This document shows positions 24,668 through 36,760 of a DNA stretch of 64,000 nt, piece after piece. The DNA is from Rhodospirillales bacterium (GTDB lineage: Bacteria > Pseudomonadota > Alphaproteobacteria > Rhodospirillales > WMHbin7). The DNA is taken from assembly GCA_016215555.1 (NCBI GenBank), contig JACRJC010000023.1, positions 1-64,000 on the forward strand, written 5' to 3'. The notes below the pieces were generated by a model, which had not been told where the DNA came from, searched no databases, and saw nothing but the letters and a program-made list of their open reading frames with translations. The position numbers and the translations under genes were made by a program. How positions within the stretch are numbered: position 1 is the first letter of the stretch; every line of letters begins with the position of its first letter.

Positions 24668-26032
24668 CTACATCTTTCCGAGCAGGCGCAGCCAGAGAAA
24701 TTCCAGCGGCCAAAGAATGAGAACGGAAACCACAGCCAGGATCAGGCCCAGCCTGGTAAAATCCCAGGTCTTGGCGTGGCTGATCTGGATGCCGGTCATC
24801 ACCGGCGGCGCTTGATAGGGCAGGATCAATGTCGAAAAGCCCGCCACCTGAGTCATCAGAATGCTGGTCACCGGCAACCCGGTGGCGGCTGCCAACGATG
24901 CCGCGAAGGGAGTCAGCACGGCCGGAACGCCAGGCATCGTCGTGGCCATACCCACGACCGCAGCCAATGCCGCCAGACTCATGAAACTGAAAAATGCATT
25001 GTCGGGACTTAATGGCAACACGCCGATGATGAAGCTGCCGACAAGGCGCCCCACGCCGGCATGGTCGATCACGGCACCCAGTCCGATGACGCCCGCCACA
25101 TAAAGCACCGGTTCGAAATTGATGGTGGTCAGGCTTTTTGGAGGCAGTATCCCGGTCTGCGGCAGCAAGCAGAGAATGGCCGCCGCCAGACCGACCCAGC
25201 CCGGCGCGATATGATGCAGGCTGTCGGTCATCCAAAGTCCGATGGCGACGGTCAGCACCAGGGCCAACTTGCGCTCGGACGCCGACATCGATTTGGGTGG
25301 CGGCTCTGACATGGTTTTCGGCTCGTCCCCGCGGTACAAAATCCAAAGCGCCAGAAACAAGAGGGACCATTTCAGCAGACCCAGCACCGGAAAATTGGCC
25401 AGGAAATAGTCGCCGTATGACGGCGCGGCGCCCAGAAGCGCTTCGGCGGCGCCGGACAGCACCATGTTGGGAATATTGGCGGGCAGAATGGAAAAGGACG
25501 GCAGAAAGGTCGAGAAGATGCCCCCCAGCATCAAGCCGTTCCATCCCCTGCTTGACGGTTCATAGCCCAGATGTTGGCACAAGGCGGCAAGCAAAGGCAC
25601 CATCAGCACGATCCGTCCCATCGACGACGGCATCAGAAAGGCCAGACCCAGTCCCATCAGCAGTACGCCCAGCAAAGCCGAGGCGAAGGAATGGCCCATC
25701 CGTCTGCCGACGGCATGCGCCACGCGATCGCCAAAACCGGTCGATTTGATGGCCGCGCCAAAGACAAGTCCCGAAAAAACCAGCCAAAGCGCTTGCGACA
25801 TAAAGCCGGAAAAGACGATCTTGGCCGGGGCCGCCTGCGACAGCATGCAAATGGCGAAGAACAAAAGTGCTGTTAGGGCTTCGGGAAGGGCGCCGGTTGC
25901 CCATAGGCCGATGGCGGCTAGCGCCAGGCCAGCAGCCAAGGCTTCGCGGCCTGAAAAGCCCACCGGCGGCGATACCGCCAGCAAAAGCCCGATGCCGGCC
26001 AGGATCAAAGCGATTGTCTGAGCGCGGGTCAT
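24668..26032 (-). CDS. SLC13/DASS-type anion permease
   Basis: A 454-residue integral membrane protein with about twelve helices of the divalent anion:sodium symporter/ion transporter superfamily. Supporting segments are FLMPSSMGRIVLMVPL (near 120) and a second, similar half with the MATTMPGVPAVLTPFAA region. Substrate is not predictable; dicarboxylates, sulfate or phosphate are possibilities. The start at 26032 (MTRAQTIALI) is preferred; the frame extends further upstream into alaS. It begins 14 bases after the alaS stop and is probably co-transcribed with it. Confidence 0.8.
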   Translation of the reverse strand: MTRAQTIALILAGIGLLLAVSPPVGFSGREALAAGLALAAIGLWATGALPEALTALLFFAICMLSQAAPAKIVFSGFMSQALWLVFSGLVFGAAIKSTGFGDRVAHAVGRRMGHSFASALLGVLLMGLGLAFLMPSSMGRIVLMVPLLAALCQHLGYEPSSRGWNGLMLGGIFSTFLPSFSILPANIPNMVLSGAAEALLGAAPSYGDYFLANFPVLGLLKWSLLFLALWILYRGDEPKTMSEPPPKSMSASERKLALVLTVAIGLWMTDSLHHIAPGWVGLAAAILCLLPQTGILPPKSLTTINFEPVLYVAGVIGLGAVIDHAGVGRLVGSFIIGVLPLSPDNAFFSFMSLAALAAVVGMATTMPGVPAVLTPFAASLAAATGLPVTSILMTQVAGFSTLILPYQAPPVMTGIQISHAKTWDFTRLGLILAVVSVLILWPLEFLWLRLLGKM

Positions 26033-26045
26033 GCGGCCCAACGAC

Positions 26046-28706
<2,661 letters not shown>

Positions 28707-28798
28707 AGCTCTGATCCTGGCCGGTTGTTTTTCTGCTTGAAAAGCCTGTCTTTCTAGCGAATTAGCGGGCCTTGGTCCAGGATATGATGCCAGACGCG

Positions 28799-28828
28799 GT
28801 CAGGGGGCCGGTTTCCCGACCCCCTGAC
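28799..28828 (-). terminator. Hairpin downstream of recA
   Basis: Inverted arms GTCAGGGGG and CCCCCTGAC with further pairing (CGG/CCG) form a strong stem about 60 bases past the recA stop. There is no T-run on the minus strand, so it may be a transcript-stabilising or Rho-assisted end and not a simple terminator. Confidence 0.55.
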
Positions 28829-28888
28829 TTTCCTAACCCAATGAAAATGTGGAGAGATTTTCGAGAGCCGGATTCGAGGGCAAGCCTC

Positions 28889-29965
28889 CTAGTCGTCGGT
28901 GGCGGTGCCGTCCAGGTCGCCCGGCCCACCGGCCAGGGCTTCCGAGACCAGCCCGGCATTGGCCCGGATCTGGGCTTCGATCTCTTCGGCGACCTTGGGA
29001 TTGTCGCGCAGATACTGTTTGGCGTTCTCGCGGCCCTGGCCGATGCGGGTGCCGCTATATGAGAACCAGGAGCCCGACTTCTCGACCAGATTGGCCTTGA
29101 CGCCAAGATCGATCAACTCGCCCATCTTGGACACGCCCTCGCCATACATGATGTCGAAATCGACGACCCTGAAGGGCGGGGCCAGCTTGTTCTTGACCAC
29201 CTTGACGCGGGTCTGGTTGCCCACCACCTCGTCGCGCTCTTTGATGGCGCCGGTGCGCCGGATTTCAAGCCGCACCGAGGCGTAGAATTTCAGCGCGTTG
29301 CCACCGGTGGTGGTTTCCGGATTGCCGAACATGACGCCGATCTTCATGCGGATCTGGTTGATGAAGATGATCATGCATTTCGACTTGGACACCGAACCGG
29401 TCAGCTTGCGCAGCGCCTGGCTCATCAGGCGGGCTTGCAAACCGACATGGGAATCGCCCATCTCGCCTTCGATTTCGGCCCTGGGCACCAGAGCGGCCAC
29501 GGAATCGATGACCAGAACGTCGATGGCGCCGGAACGAACCAGCGTATCGGCGATTTCAAGCGCCTGTTCGCCGTTGTCGGGCTGAGAGATCAACAGATCG
29601 TCGAGATTGACGCCCAGCTTGCGTGCATAAATCGGGTCCAGCGCATGTTCGGCATCGATGAAGGCGCAAGCGCCGGCGCGCTTCTGGGCCTCGGCCACCA
29701 CATGCAAGGCCAGGGTGGTCTTGCCCGAGCTTTCCGGTCCATAAATTTCGACGATGCGTCCGCGCGGCAGGCCGCCGATGCCCAGACCCAGATCGAGGCC
29801 CAGCGAACCGGTCGGGATGACATCGATCTCGACGGCTGATTTCTGGCCCATCTTCATGATCGAGCCCTTACCGAAGGCGCGTTCGATCTGGCTGACGGCG
29901 GCATCCAAAGCTTTCTGACGGTCCATCGTGTCTTTTTCCACCAAGCGCAAAGCTGTCTGACTCAT
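28889..29965 (-). CDS. recA: Recombinase RecA
   Basis: A 358-residue RecA with Walker A GPESSGKT near residue 75, the MAW-type start region ([19 protein letters not shown]), Walker B ([12 protein letters not shown]), loop L1 ([20 protein letters not shown]) and loop L2 ([19 protein letters not shown]). It drives homologous recombination and LexA cleavage. A LexA-type box lies 70 bases upstream of the start. Acidic C-terminal tail (DLDGTATDD) is usual. Confidence 0.98.
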   Translation of the reverse strand: MSQTALRLVEKDTMDRQKALDAAVSQIERAFGKGSIMKMGQKSAVEIDVIPTGSLGLDLGLGIGGLPRGRIVEIYGPESSGKTTLALHVVAEAQKRAGACAFIDAEHALDPIYARKLGVNLDDLLISQPDNGEQALEIADTLVRSGAIDVLVIDSVAALVPRAEIEGEMGDSHVGLQARLMSQALRKLTGSVSKSKCMIIFINQIRMKIGVMFGNPETTTGGNALKFYASVRLEIRRTGAIKERDEVVGNQTRVKVVKNKLAPPFRVVDFDIMYGEGVSKMGELIDLGVKANLVEKSGSWFSYSGTRIGQGRENAKQYLRDNPKVAEEIEAQIRANAGLVSEALAGGPGDLDGTATDD

Positions 29966-30034
29966 GATGACGTTCCCCTTATTTCACGGTTGGCGAACAG
30001 GCGCAACTGAGGCCAATGTACGCGAAATGTTCCG

Positions 30035-30049
30035 GAACGCAAGCAGAAC
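30035..30049 (-). promoter_or_regulatory. LexA (SOS) operator of recA
   Basis: On the minus strand GTTCTGCTTGCGTTC fits the alphaproteobacterial SOS box GTTC-N7-GTTC exactly. It sits 70-84 bases before the recA start codon, where LexA would block transcription. Confidence 0.9.
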
Positions 30050-30116
30050 TTTTATCTATTTGTTATAGAACGATTTTATCTCGTTTTACCCCTAAATGTT
30101 CTCTTCAAGTACCGGT

Positions 30117-32516
30117 CTATGTTCCGGTTCTGGCGAGAACCTGCTTCACCATCCCGGCCAGCTCTTTCAGGCTGAAGGGCTTGGCCAGGAAATGGGCGTC
30201 TTTCATGTCTTCCAGCTTGCCCCGGGCGGCGTCTTCGGTATAGCCGCTCATCAGAACCAGGCGCATGCCGGGATGCTCGACGCGCACCAGCCGGGCCAAT
30301 GTGACGCCATCCAAGCCCGGCATCACGACGTCGGTAATCAAAAGATCGACCGGCTCGGAATTCAACAAATCCAAGGCCTGTTCGCCGCTTCTGGCCTCCA
30401 GCACCCGGTAGCCCTTGTTGCGCAGGGCGCGCAGGGCGAACATGCGCACGGCGTCTTCGTCCTCGACCAGCAGAATGGTGCCGACGCCCGACAAATCGCC
30501 TTCTGTGCCGTCCTTCTTGGCGGCATCGGCCAAGGGCGGCATCGGCTGGTCGCCGGTGGCGTAGCGCGGCAGCAGAATCGTGAAAGTGGTGCCCTGGCCG
30601 GCGGCGCTATCGACCAGAACGAAACCGTCGGTCTGTTTCAAGATGCCGTAGACGGTGGACAGGCCAAGCCCGGTGCCCGACCCCACCGGCTTGGTGGTGA
30701 AGAAGGGTTCGAAGATGCGCCCGATATGTTCCTTGGGAATGCCCGAGCCGGTATCGGCCACTTCGATCAGGACATATTCGCCCTTGGGAATCAGCTCGGC
30801 GCCGCGCTGGGTGGGACGCTCGAACCTGGCGGTTCCGGTGCGGATGGTGAGCGAACCGCCGCCCTGCATGGCGTCCCTGGCATTGACGGCCAGATTGATG
30901 ACGACTTGTTCGAACTGGCCGGGATCGACGCGCACGAAGCCCAGTTCGCGGCCATGGTCGAGTTTCAGCTCGATGGTCTCGCCCAGCAGGCGGCGCAGCA
31001 AATGCGATACTTCGGACAGGGAATCGGTGATGTCCACCAAGCGCGGACGCAAGGTCTGGCGGCGCGAGAAGGCCAGCAACTGGCGAACCAGGCTGGCGGC
31101 GCGATTGGCGTTCTGCTTGATCTGCATGATGTCGGCGAAAGAAGGATCGCCCTGGCCGTGACGGCCCAGCAACAGATCGCAAAAGCCGATCATGGCGGTC
31201 AGCAGATTGTTGAAGTCGTGCGCGATGCCGCCCGCCAACTGTCCCATCGCGTGCATCTTCTGGGCCTGGGCGAATTGCACTTCCAGATTCTTCTGCTCGG
31301 TGGTGTCGATGAAGTGAAGCAGCAGCCCCGCCGGACCGTCGCTTTCGCCTTCGCCGGCGGCGGCCAACGGCGTGGCGAACATCGTCGCCGCCGCCTGCCT
31401 GGCCCCCATCAGCCGCACGTCGATCTGCGCGCCGCGGGCCGCTCCCATGACCAGCTTGGACAATTGGGCGGCCACATCCATGCGGTCTTCCGGGGCCAGA
31501 CGCTCGGACAGGGGCTGACCGTTGAGTTGCCCGGGTTCCAGCCCCATCGTCGAGGCCAGGGCGCGGTTGGACAAGGTGATCCTGCCCTCGAGATCCAATA
31601 GCGCCATGCCGACCGGCGAATCTTCGAACAAACGTCCGGCTCCGCCCTCGGCCAGCGACATGGCGCCCGAACCCAGAGCCGGCGCATCGCCGCCCTCGCG
31701 CCGCACGGCCACGATCGCGCCGCCGCCCGGCGTCGCCACGCGCCAGGTTTCAACGCGCAGACCATCGCCGATTGCCGTCTTCAGACGGGTCAGCCGCCCG
31801 AAGCCGCCGGCCATGGGCAAGGTCTCGACCAGCGCGTCGAAGGGTTGCCCGGCCAAAGTGACCGCCGACACGCCCGCCCATTCGCCCAAGCGCTGATTGG
31901 CGAAGGAAACCCGCCCCACATCGTCCAGCGTCGCCAAACCGAAAGGCGCTTGATCGATGATGTCGGCCATTTGATCGAATTCATGGCGCATGGCGAGATC
32001 GATGGCGGTCCTGGCCGTCATATCTTCGAGACCGATCAGCAGCAGTTCTTCGCCGCCGCTTTCCATGGGCTCGATGCGCACGGCATACAGTTCCGCCGCC
32101 CCCGACCGGGTCATCAGATGCAGCAATCCAGCACCCGTTTGACGCGCTTCTGCCAGACGCAGCAGGCGGGCTGCCTCTTCCCGGCTGGCTTCGTCGCCAG
32201 CCATGGGGAGCAGCCGGCCCAAAGCTTGGCCGCCCGGGCCGAACAGGTTGCGGGCCGCCTGATTGGCGAACAAAAGACGTCCCTTCGAATCGTGCAGCAG
32301 ACGAGCGCCGGAATCGGCGTTCAGGCAAGCCGCCAGATAGCGCACCTCCAAACTGTCGCGCCGGAGGCGCCAGCCCATGAAGGCCAAGGCCAGAGCCAAG
32401 GGCAAGGCCAGCGCCACGCCCATCAGCCGCCCTCCTTCAAGGGACAGCGGCAGCATCCAGGGCAGGACGACGGGCGCCAGGGCCAGCGGCAATGCCGCCA
32501 GCCCAAGGATAAGCAT
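30117..32516 (-). CDS. cckA: Hybrid histidine kinase CckA
   Basis: A 799-residue membrane hybrid kinase: two N-terminal helices (residues 1-50), two to three PAS-like domains (~60-400), HisKA with [13 protein letters not shown] (near 425), HATPase ([33 protein letters not shown]), and a C-terminal receiver ([10 protein letters not shown]; phospho-Asp in [19 protein letters not shown]). This order and the HDFNN H-box are those of CckA, which through ChpT controls CtrA and hence motility and cell cycle. The start at 32516 (GAAGG before ATG) is preferred over 32555, which lies inside flhB. It ends the flagellar operon. Confidence 0.92.
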   Translation of the reverse strand: MLILGLAALPLALAPVVLPWMLPLSLEGGRLMGVALALPLALALAFMGWRLRRDSLEVRYLAACLNADSGARLLHDSKGRLLFANQAARNLFGPGGQALGRLLPMAGDEASREEAARLLRLAEARQTGAGLLHLMTRSGAAELYAVRIEPMESGGEELLLIGLEDMTARTAIDLAMRHEFDQMADIIDQAPFGLATLDDVGRVSFANQRLGEWAGVSAVTLAGQPFDALVETLPMAGGFGRLTRLKTAIGDGLRVETWRVATPGGGAIVAVRREGGDAPALGSGAMSLAEGGAGRLFEDSPVGMALLDLEGRITLSNRALASTMGLEPGQLNGQPLSERLAPEDRMDVAAQLSKLVMGAARGAQIDVRLMGARQAAATMFATPLAAAGEGESDGPAGLLLHFIDTTEQKNLEVQFAQAQKMHAMGQLAGGIAHDFNNLLTAMIGFCDLLLGRHGQGDPSFADIMQIKQNANRAASLVRQLLAFSRRQTLRPRLVDITDSLSEVSHLLRRLLGETIELKLDHGRELGFVRVDPGQFEQVVINLAVNARDAMQGGGSLTIRTGTARFERPTQRGAELIPKGEYVLIEVADTGSGIPKEHIGRIFEPFFTTKPVGSGTGLGLSTVYGILKQTDGFVLVDSAAGQGTTFTILLPRYATGDQPMPPLADAAKKDGTEGDLSGVGTILLVEDEDAVRMFALRALRNKGYRVLEARSGEQALDLLNSEPVDLLITDVVMPGLDGVTLARLVRVEHPGMRLVLMSGYTEDAARGKLEDMKDAHFLAKPFSLKELAGMVKQVLARTGT

Positions 32517-32526
32517 GAAGACGCCT

Positions 32527-33597
32527 TCAGATTTTCTTCTTGAGCTTGAAGACATAACCGATCACTTCCGCCACCGCTTTATAATGTTCTTGTGGAACGG
32601 GCTGTTCCAATTCGACCGAGGCATAAAGAGCGCGCGCCAAGGGCGGGTTCTCGATGATCGGCACGTCGTTTTCCGTCGCCAGATCACGGATGCGCTGCGC
32701 CATGAAATCGACGCCCTTGGCGACAAGCAGCGGCGCGTTCATGGTTTCCATATCATAATGCAAGGCCACGGCATAATGGGTCGGGTTGGTGATGACGACG
32801 GTGGATTTCGGAACCGCCGTCAGCATCCGCTGATAGGCCCGGCGCATGCGGATGCTGCGTTGCTTCGACTTGATGGCGGGGTCGCCATCCTCGTCCTTTT
32901 TCTCTTCCTTGACCTGCTGCTTGGTCATGCGCATGCGCTTCTTGTAGGAAAAGCGCTGGTAAAGAAGATCGCCCGCCGCCACGACGGCATAGGCCAGCAG
33001 AATCCAAAAGAGAAGCCTGACGATCGTGTCTTGGATCAAGGCCATGACCTGGAGCGGAGTCAGATCCGGCATCTGGGTCAGGGTGTCGATCTTGGGAACG
33101 ATGATGACCCAGGCGATCCAACCCACGAAAATCATCTTCAACAGGCTTTTGAGGAATTCGATCAGCATTGCCGGCGCAAACAGGCGCTTGGCCCCGGCCA
33201 GCGGATTGATCTTGTTGAAGCTGGGCATGATGCGTTTGGGAGTCACCAGCCAGCCGATCTGGGTGATCGTTCCCATGATGCCGACGAAGGCCAGCACGCC
33301 GAAAGGCAGGGCCATGATGATCGCCACTTGAAGGCCCAGCTCGATGGCCATGATGCGCAAGGCCTCTTCCCCCGTATCCATGGCCCAGCCGGCCTCGAGG
33401 AAACGCCGCAGCATCGGCGTCAAATCCTTGGCGATCGGGGTGGCGAACATGCCCACCATCAAAAGGATTCCGAGCAAACCCAGCCACAGCCGGACTTCCT
33501 GCGACATCGGGACATTGCCCTCTTCGCGCGCCTTGCCAAGCCGTTTGCCTGTTGGGTCTTCTGTTTTTTGTGATTCGTCCGCGTCTTCGTCTGCCAT
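32527..33597 (-). CDS. flhB: Flagellar export switch protein FlhB
   Basis: A 356-residue component of the flagellar type III export gate. Four predicted helices (residues ~35-210) are followed by a cytoplasmic domain with the self-cleavage motif NPTH (VVITNPTHYAVAL near 266), which switches export from hook to filament substrates. It follows fliR after 3 bases. A second, standalone FlhB C-terminal-like protein is encoded at 63258-63584. Confidence 0.96.
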   Translation of the reverse strand: MADEDADESQKTEDPTGKRLGKAREEGNVPMSQEVRLWLGLLGILLMVGMFATPIAKDLTPMLRRFLEAGWAMDTGEEALRIMAIELGLQVAIIMALPFGVLAFVGIMGTITQIGWLVTPKRIMPSFNKINPLAGAKRLFAPAMLIEFLKSLLKMIFVGWIAWVIIVPKIDTLTQMPDLTPLQVMALIQDTIVRLLFWILLAYAVVAAGDLLYQRFSYKKRMRMTKQQVKEEKKDEDGDPAIKSKQRSIRMRRAYQRMLTAVPKSTVVITNPTHYAVALHYDMETMNAPLLVAKGVDFMAQRIRDLATENDVPIIENPPLARALYASVELEQPVPQEHYKAVAEVIGYVFKLKKKI

Positions 33598-33600
33598 GGT

Positions 33601-34359
33601 TCACCTTAGGAAGGGCGTGAAAACGCTCTCGAAATGGCGCATGAACCAGTACATGATGCCCGGCAATGCCAGTCCCAGCAAGGCCAGGCTGGCCAGAAGC
33701 TGCAAGGGCATCATGACGAAGAAGACCTGAATCTGCGGGGCCAGCTTGTTCAATATTCCCATGGCCGAGTAAAGAACGACCGTGAAGACCACGAAGGGCG
33801 AGGCCAGCTTGGCTCCCAGAAGGAAACTTTCCGTCACCTGATGAACGATAACCTCGTTCATGTCCCCGACGGCCGGAAACTGGCCGGGAACGAACAGGTA
33901 GTAGCTATCGGCGACGGCGGAAAAGAACAGATGATGTAGGTTGGTGACGAAGATCAGGGTGATGGCCACGGTATCGAGCAGGCCGGTCACCACCGATCCC
34001 TGTTGCTGGGTGATGGGGTCGATGATGAGCGCGTTGGCGAATCCGCCCTGGAAGCTGATGAGCGTTCCGGCGACATGCAGGGACGACAGAATGATGTCGG
34101 CGATGGACCCCAGAAGCACGCCGATGGTCACTTCGGCGGCAATCATCAGCACCCGTTCATAGAAATCCTCGGGCATCCCGGGCAGAGCAGGCGATAAGAC
34201 CGGGGTCACGGCCAGGGACACCGCCATGGCCAGGATAAGGCGGATATTGGTCGGCACGAAACGCCCGGCCATGCCGGGCATCAGCATGATGGCGGTTCCC
34301 AAACGCGAGAAAACCAAAAAGAAATGGAAAATGCTGAGATCGAGATAGGCGGCTAGCAT
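33601..34359 (-). CDS. fliR: Flagellar biosynthetic protein FliR
   Basis: A 252-residue export-gate membrane protein with six predicted helices. Visible family segments include FSRLGTAIMLMPGMAGRFVP near the N-terminus and LLGSIADIILSSLHVAGTLISFQGG near residue 80. It forms the core of the export channel with FliP and FliQ. Three-base spacing to both fliQ and flhB implies tight co-translation. Confidence 0.94.
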   Translation of the reverse strand: MLAAYLDLSIFHFFLVFSRLGTAIMLMPGMAGRFVPTNIRLILAMAVSLAVTPVLSPALPGMPEDFYERVLMIAAEVTIGVLLGSIADIILSSLHVAGTLISFQGGFANALIIDPITQQQGSVVTGLLDTVAITLIFVTNLHHLFFSAVADSYYLFVPGQFPAVGDMNEVIVHQVTESFLLGAKLASPFVVFTVVLYSAMGILNKLAPQIQVFFVMMPLQLLASLALLGLALPGIMYWFMRHFESVFTPFLR

Positions 34360-34362
34360 GGC

Positions 34363-34629
34363 CTATCCCCCTCCGGCCACCTTGTCCATGACCATGTGGG
34401 TGTAATCGATCACCTCGTGGAGCATGAAAGGCATGAAGACCAGCAGGGAAATGAAGACCACCAGCACCTTGGGGACGAAGGTCAGTGTCATTTCCTGGAT
34501 TTGGGTCAGGGACTGGAAGATGGAAACCACTAGGCCGATGGCCATACCGGCCAGCAGCGGCGGCGCCGAAACCTTGATGAGGACGATCATGCCTTCCCGG
34601 ATGACGTCCATCACTTCGGCTTCGTTCAT
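34363..34629 (-). CDS. fliQ: Flagellar biosynthetic protein FliQ
   Basis: An 88-residue two-helix export-gate protein with the usual FliQ pattern (PPLLAGMAIGLVVSIFQSLTQIQEMTLTF). Length and position before fliR fit the family. Confidence 0.95.
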   Translation of the reverse strand: MNEAEVMDVIREGMIVLIKVSAPPLLAGMAIGLVVSIFQSLTQIQEMTLTFVPKVLVVFISLLVFMPFMLHEVIDYTHMVMDKVAGGG

Positions 34630-34655
34630 GGAACCTCCGGCAGCGCTAGATGCCC

Positions 34656-34973
34656 CTAAATGGGCATGCGCATGATTTCGTTATAGGCCGTGATGACCTT
34701 GTCGCGCACCGACATCACCGTCTGGAGGGTGATTTCGGCAGCCGAAACTGCGGTGATGACCTCGGTCAGGTCGGCCTGGCCGGCGATGGCCTTCATGCTC
34801 ATGCGCTCGCCGCCCTTCAGACTGTCGATGGCCGTCTGAGTGGCGTTCTTGACCAGCCCGGCGAAATCGTCGGACGGCCCGGCATTGTCCTCTGAAGCGC
34901 CAGCCGGCGCCCCCGTCGCCGGCCTGGCGGCGGCGTTGTAGGCGCTGATCGCATTGTTGATGTCGATGGCCAT
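34656..34973 (-). CDS. fliE: Flagellar hook-basal body protein FliE
   Basis: A 105-residue protein that joins the MS-ring to the rod. The conserved C-terminal half is visible (ADLTEVITAVSAAEITLQTV and MSVRDKVITAYNEIMRMPI). The N-terminal 35 residues are Ala/Gly-rich. It lies between flgC and fliQ. Confidence 0.93.
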   Translation of the reverse strand: MAIDINNAISAYNAAARPATGAPAGASEDNAGPSDDFAGLVKNATQTAIDSLKGGERMSMKAIAGQADLTEVITAVSAAEITLQTVMSVRDKVITAYNEIMRMPI

Positions 34974-35044
34974 TGGCGTCCTCGCTGCCCGCTCCTAGGG
35001 GCGTTCCTACACTCTATATATAAGTCCATAGCACGATCAAGGCT

Positions 35045-35455
35045 TCAGCGCAGCAACTCCACCGTCCGCTGGATGATCGCCTTGGTGTTGTTGATGGCCG
35101 TCAGATTGGCCTCGTAGCTGCGCTGGGCCTCGCGCATGTCCATCAGTTCGATCAGCGGATTGACGTTGGGGGTCAGCACATAACCGTCGCGGTCGGCCGC
35201 CGGATGGGTGGGGTCGAAGCGCTTGCCGAAATCGGCCTGATCGGTGGTGACCCGGTTGACGCGCACCGTATTGGCGCCCATCTCGCGGTCAAGGACGTTC
35301 TTGAAGGTGACCACCTTGCGCCGGTAGGGCAACGTGCCCGGCGAGCGGGCCAGGGAGTCGGCGTTGGCCAGGTTCTCAGAGATGGTGCGCATGCGCATGC
35401 CTTGGGCATGCAGGCCGGAAGTGGAAATCTTGACGCTGCTGTATAGGTCGTCCAT
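35045..35455 (-). CDS. flgC: Flagellar rod protein FlgC
   Basis: A 136-residue proximal rod protein. The N-terminal rod motif SGLHAQGMRMRTISENLANADS and C-terminal LMDMREAQRSYEANLTAINN, with a coiled-coil-forming tail, are typical. It starts 12 bases after flgB. Confidence 0.95.
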   Translation of the reverse strand: MDDLYSSVKISTSGLHAQGMRMRTISENLANADSLARSPGTLPYRRKVVTFKNVLDREMGANTVRVNRVTTDQADFGKRFDPTHPAADRDGYVLTPNVNPLIELMDMREAQRSYEANLTAINNTKAIIQRTVELLR

Positions 35456-35467
35456 CGCCCGTCTCCT

Positions 35468-35872
35468 TTAACGTCCGCCGCCGGTCGCCAGCTTCAAAAG
35501 CGTGATGTGCTTCTGGTACAGATTGGCCGCCATATCGAATTTGCCCTTGGTCTCGCCCACCTTCATGACCTGATCTTCCAGCGTGACGCCGTTGCCGTCG
35601 GGCTTGATTTCCTCGGGCGAGCGGACCTTCTCGGCACGCAGCCGCGACGAGGCGACAGGCGTTCCCGCCAGATGATTGGGATCGGTCACGGCGACTTGCG
35701 GCATCGTCACGTCGGCAATTGTCTTTTTGAAATCCAAGGGCTTGATGTCGCTGGGCAGGAAGCGCGGAGTGTCGGAATTGGCCAGGTTGCGGCTTAGCAC
35801 CTGCTGGCGCTTCGAAGCCCAGCTCATCTGGTCCTTGATCATGCCAAACAGGGTGAAGTTCTGAAGATCCAT
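35468..35872 (-). CDS. flgB: Flagellar rod protein FlgB
   Basis: A 134-residue proximal rod protein with the motif RQQVLSRNLANSDTPRF and C-terminal KFDMAANLYQKHITLL. The start at 35872 (MDLQNFTLFGMIKDQM) matches the family; the frame is open to 36001 but that part is Arg/Ser-rich and unlike FlgB. It is first gene of the minus-strand flagellar operon. Confidence 0.92.
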   Translation of the reverse strand: MDLQNFTLFGMIKDQMSWASKRQQVLSRNLANSDTPRFLPSDIKPLDFKKTIADVTMPQVAVTDPNHLAGTPVASSRLRAEKVRSPEEIKPDGNGVTLEDQVMKVGETKGKFDMAANLYQKHITLLKLATGGGR

Positions 35873-36260
35873 GTCCGTTTGCCTTGCCGGCTGCGCCTTG
35901 GTGAGCCTGATTCCACCCTGGCAGTATGACTCTCGGCGCTTAAAAAAGGGTAAAGCGCCGGGCCCGAACCGACTCGAGTCGCGGTTTTTCGAATCTTGCA
36001 AGTGAAGCGCTCCCCTAGGGAAGGCTGTCTTGCGATCCTGGCAAAAACGCCTGCTGTGATGCTCGTCACACCAAAATGAATCGCGGCGAGGCCCGTGAAT
36101 CCAGGCTCAAACGCGATTCAAGGCGTTGCCGATGCGCAACAGCGGGCGCGGATTGCGTTCAAGCGGAAATTCCGTCAATCATTTTTTTTTGCAAAGAGCG
36201 AAAAAAGTTTTTATTGTGTTAGTGCGGTGGACGTCACCGCGACATGTGGAGAGAGAACCA
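35873..36260. promoter_or_regulatory. Divergent intergenic region between flgB and the histone-like gene
   Basis: 388 bases without a gene, which must hold promoters of both the flagellar operon and the H1-like gene. A perfect inverted repeat GGCGCTT / AAGCGCC (35935-35959) encloses TTAAAAAAGGGTAAA, which only partly resembles the CtrA consensus TTAA-N7-TTAA. I find no clean sigma-54 site. An AT-rich block (36178-36222, TTTTTTTT and GTTTTTATTGTG) probably holds the H1-like promoter. Confidence 0.4.
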
Positions 36261-36659
36261 ATGGCTATGTGCAAAACCAAGGCGGCGACCGCTGCCAAAC
36301 CGGCTGCTAAGAAGAAGCCGGCGAAGAAGGCGGCTAAGAAGCCCGCCGCCAAGAAGGCCGCGGCCAAGAAGCCCGCTGCCAAGAAGAAGCCGGCTGCCAA
36401 GAAGAAGCCCGCTGCCAAGAAGCCCGCTGCCAAGAAGGCCGCAGCCAAGAAGAAGCCGGCTGCCAAGAAGAAGCCGGCTGCCAAAAAGAAGGTTGCGGCC
36501 AAGAAGCCCGCCGCCAAGAAGGCCGCGGCCAAGAAGCCCGCTGCCAAGAAGCCTGCCGCCAAGAAGGCTGTCAAGAAGCCCGCGGCGAAGAAGGCTGCCA
36601 AGAAGAAGCCCGCTGCCAAGAAGGCGGCTCCTGCTCCTGTGGCCGCTCCTGTGGTCTAA
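36261..36659 (+). CDS. Lysine/alanine-rich histone H1-like protein
   Basis: A 132-residue, extremely basic protein made almost wholly of KPAAKK / KKPAAKKAAAKK units from residue 13 to 120, ending APAPVAAPVV. Such tails resemble eukaryotic H1 C-termini, chlamydial Hc1/Hc2 and AlgP, which bind and compact DNA. There is no folded N-terminal domain. GGAGAGAGA precedes the ATG at 36261. The gene has a strong terminator of its own. The low-complexity DNA gives long false frames on other strands. Confidence 0.85.
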   Translation: MAMCKTKAATAAKPAAKKKPAKKAAKKPAAKKAAAKKPAAKKKPAAKKKPAAKKPAAKKAAAKKKPAAKKKPAAKKKVAAKKPAAKKAAAKKPAAKKPAAKKAVKKPAAKKAAKKKPAAKKAAPAPVAAPVV

Positions 36660-36699
36660 GGCAGACTTCTGCGGCTTCGGTCGCAAAGCACCTATCAAC

Positions 36700-36736
36700 A
36701 ACCCAGGGACCAACGTCCCTGGGTTTGTTTTTTGTC
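36700..36736 (+). terminator. Terminator of the histone-like gene
   Basis: A perfect 10-bp stem, ACCCAGGGAC / GTCCCTGGGT with loop CAAC, is followed by TTTGTTTTTTTG. Read on the minus strand the same hairpin can end htpG, whose stop lies 25 bases away. Confidence 0.92.
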
Positions 36737-36760
36737 AGAACGGCACGGAAAAGGCCGCGA

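Noticed and set aside
35935-35959. CtrA binding site upstream of flgB
   Set aside because: Only the first TTAA half matches; the second is TAAA. Kept only as a note in the intergenic entry.
36035-36060. Sigma-54 promoter (TGGCAAAAACGCCTGC) near flgB
   Set aside because: The GG-GC spacing is one base too long and it points away from flgB; no better match was found.
36300-36640. Repeats in the histone-like gene as a CRISPR-like array
   Set aside because: The units are contiguous codons of KPAAK with no spacers. I see no CRISPR array or cas gene anywhere in the window.
36179-36713. Minus-strand Leu/Ala/Gly-rich frames opposite the histone-like gene
   Set aside because: These are by-products of the repeated AAG/GCC codons; the plus strand has the ribosome site and terminator.
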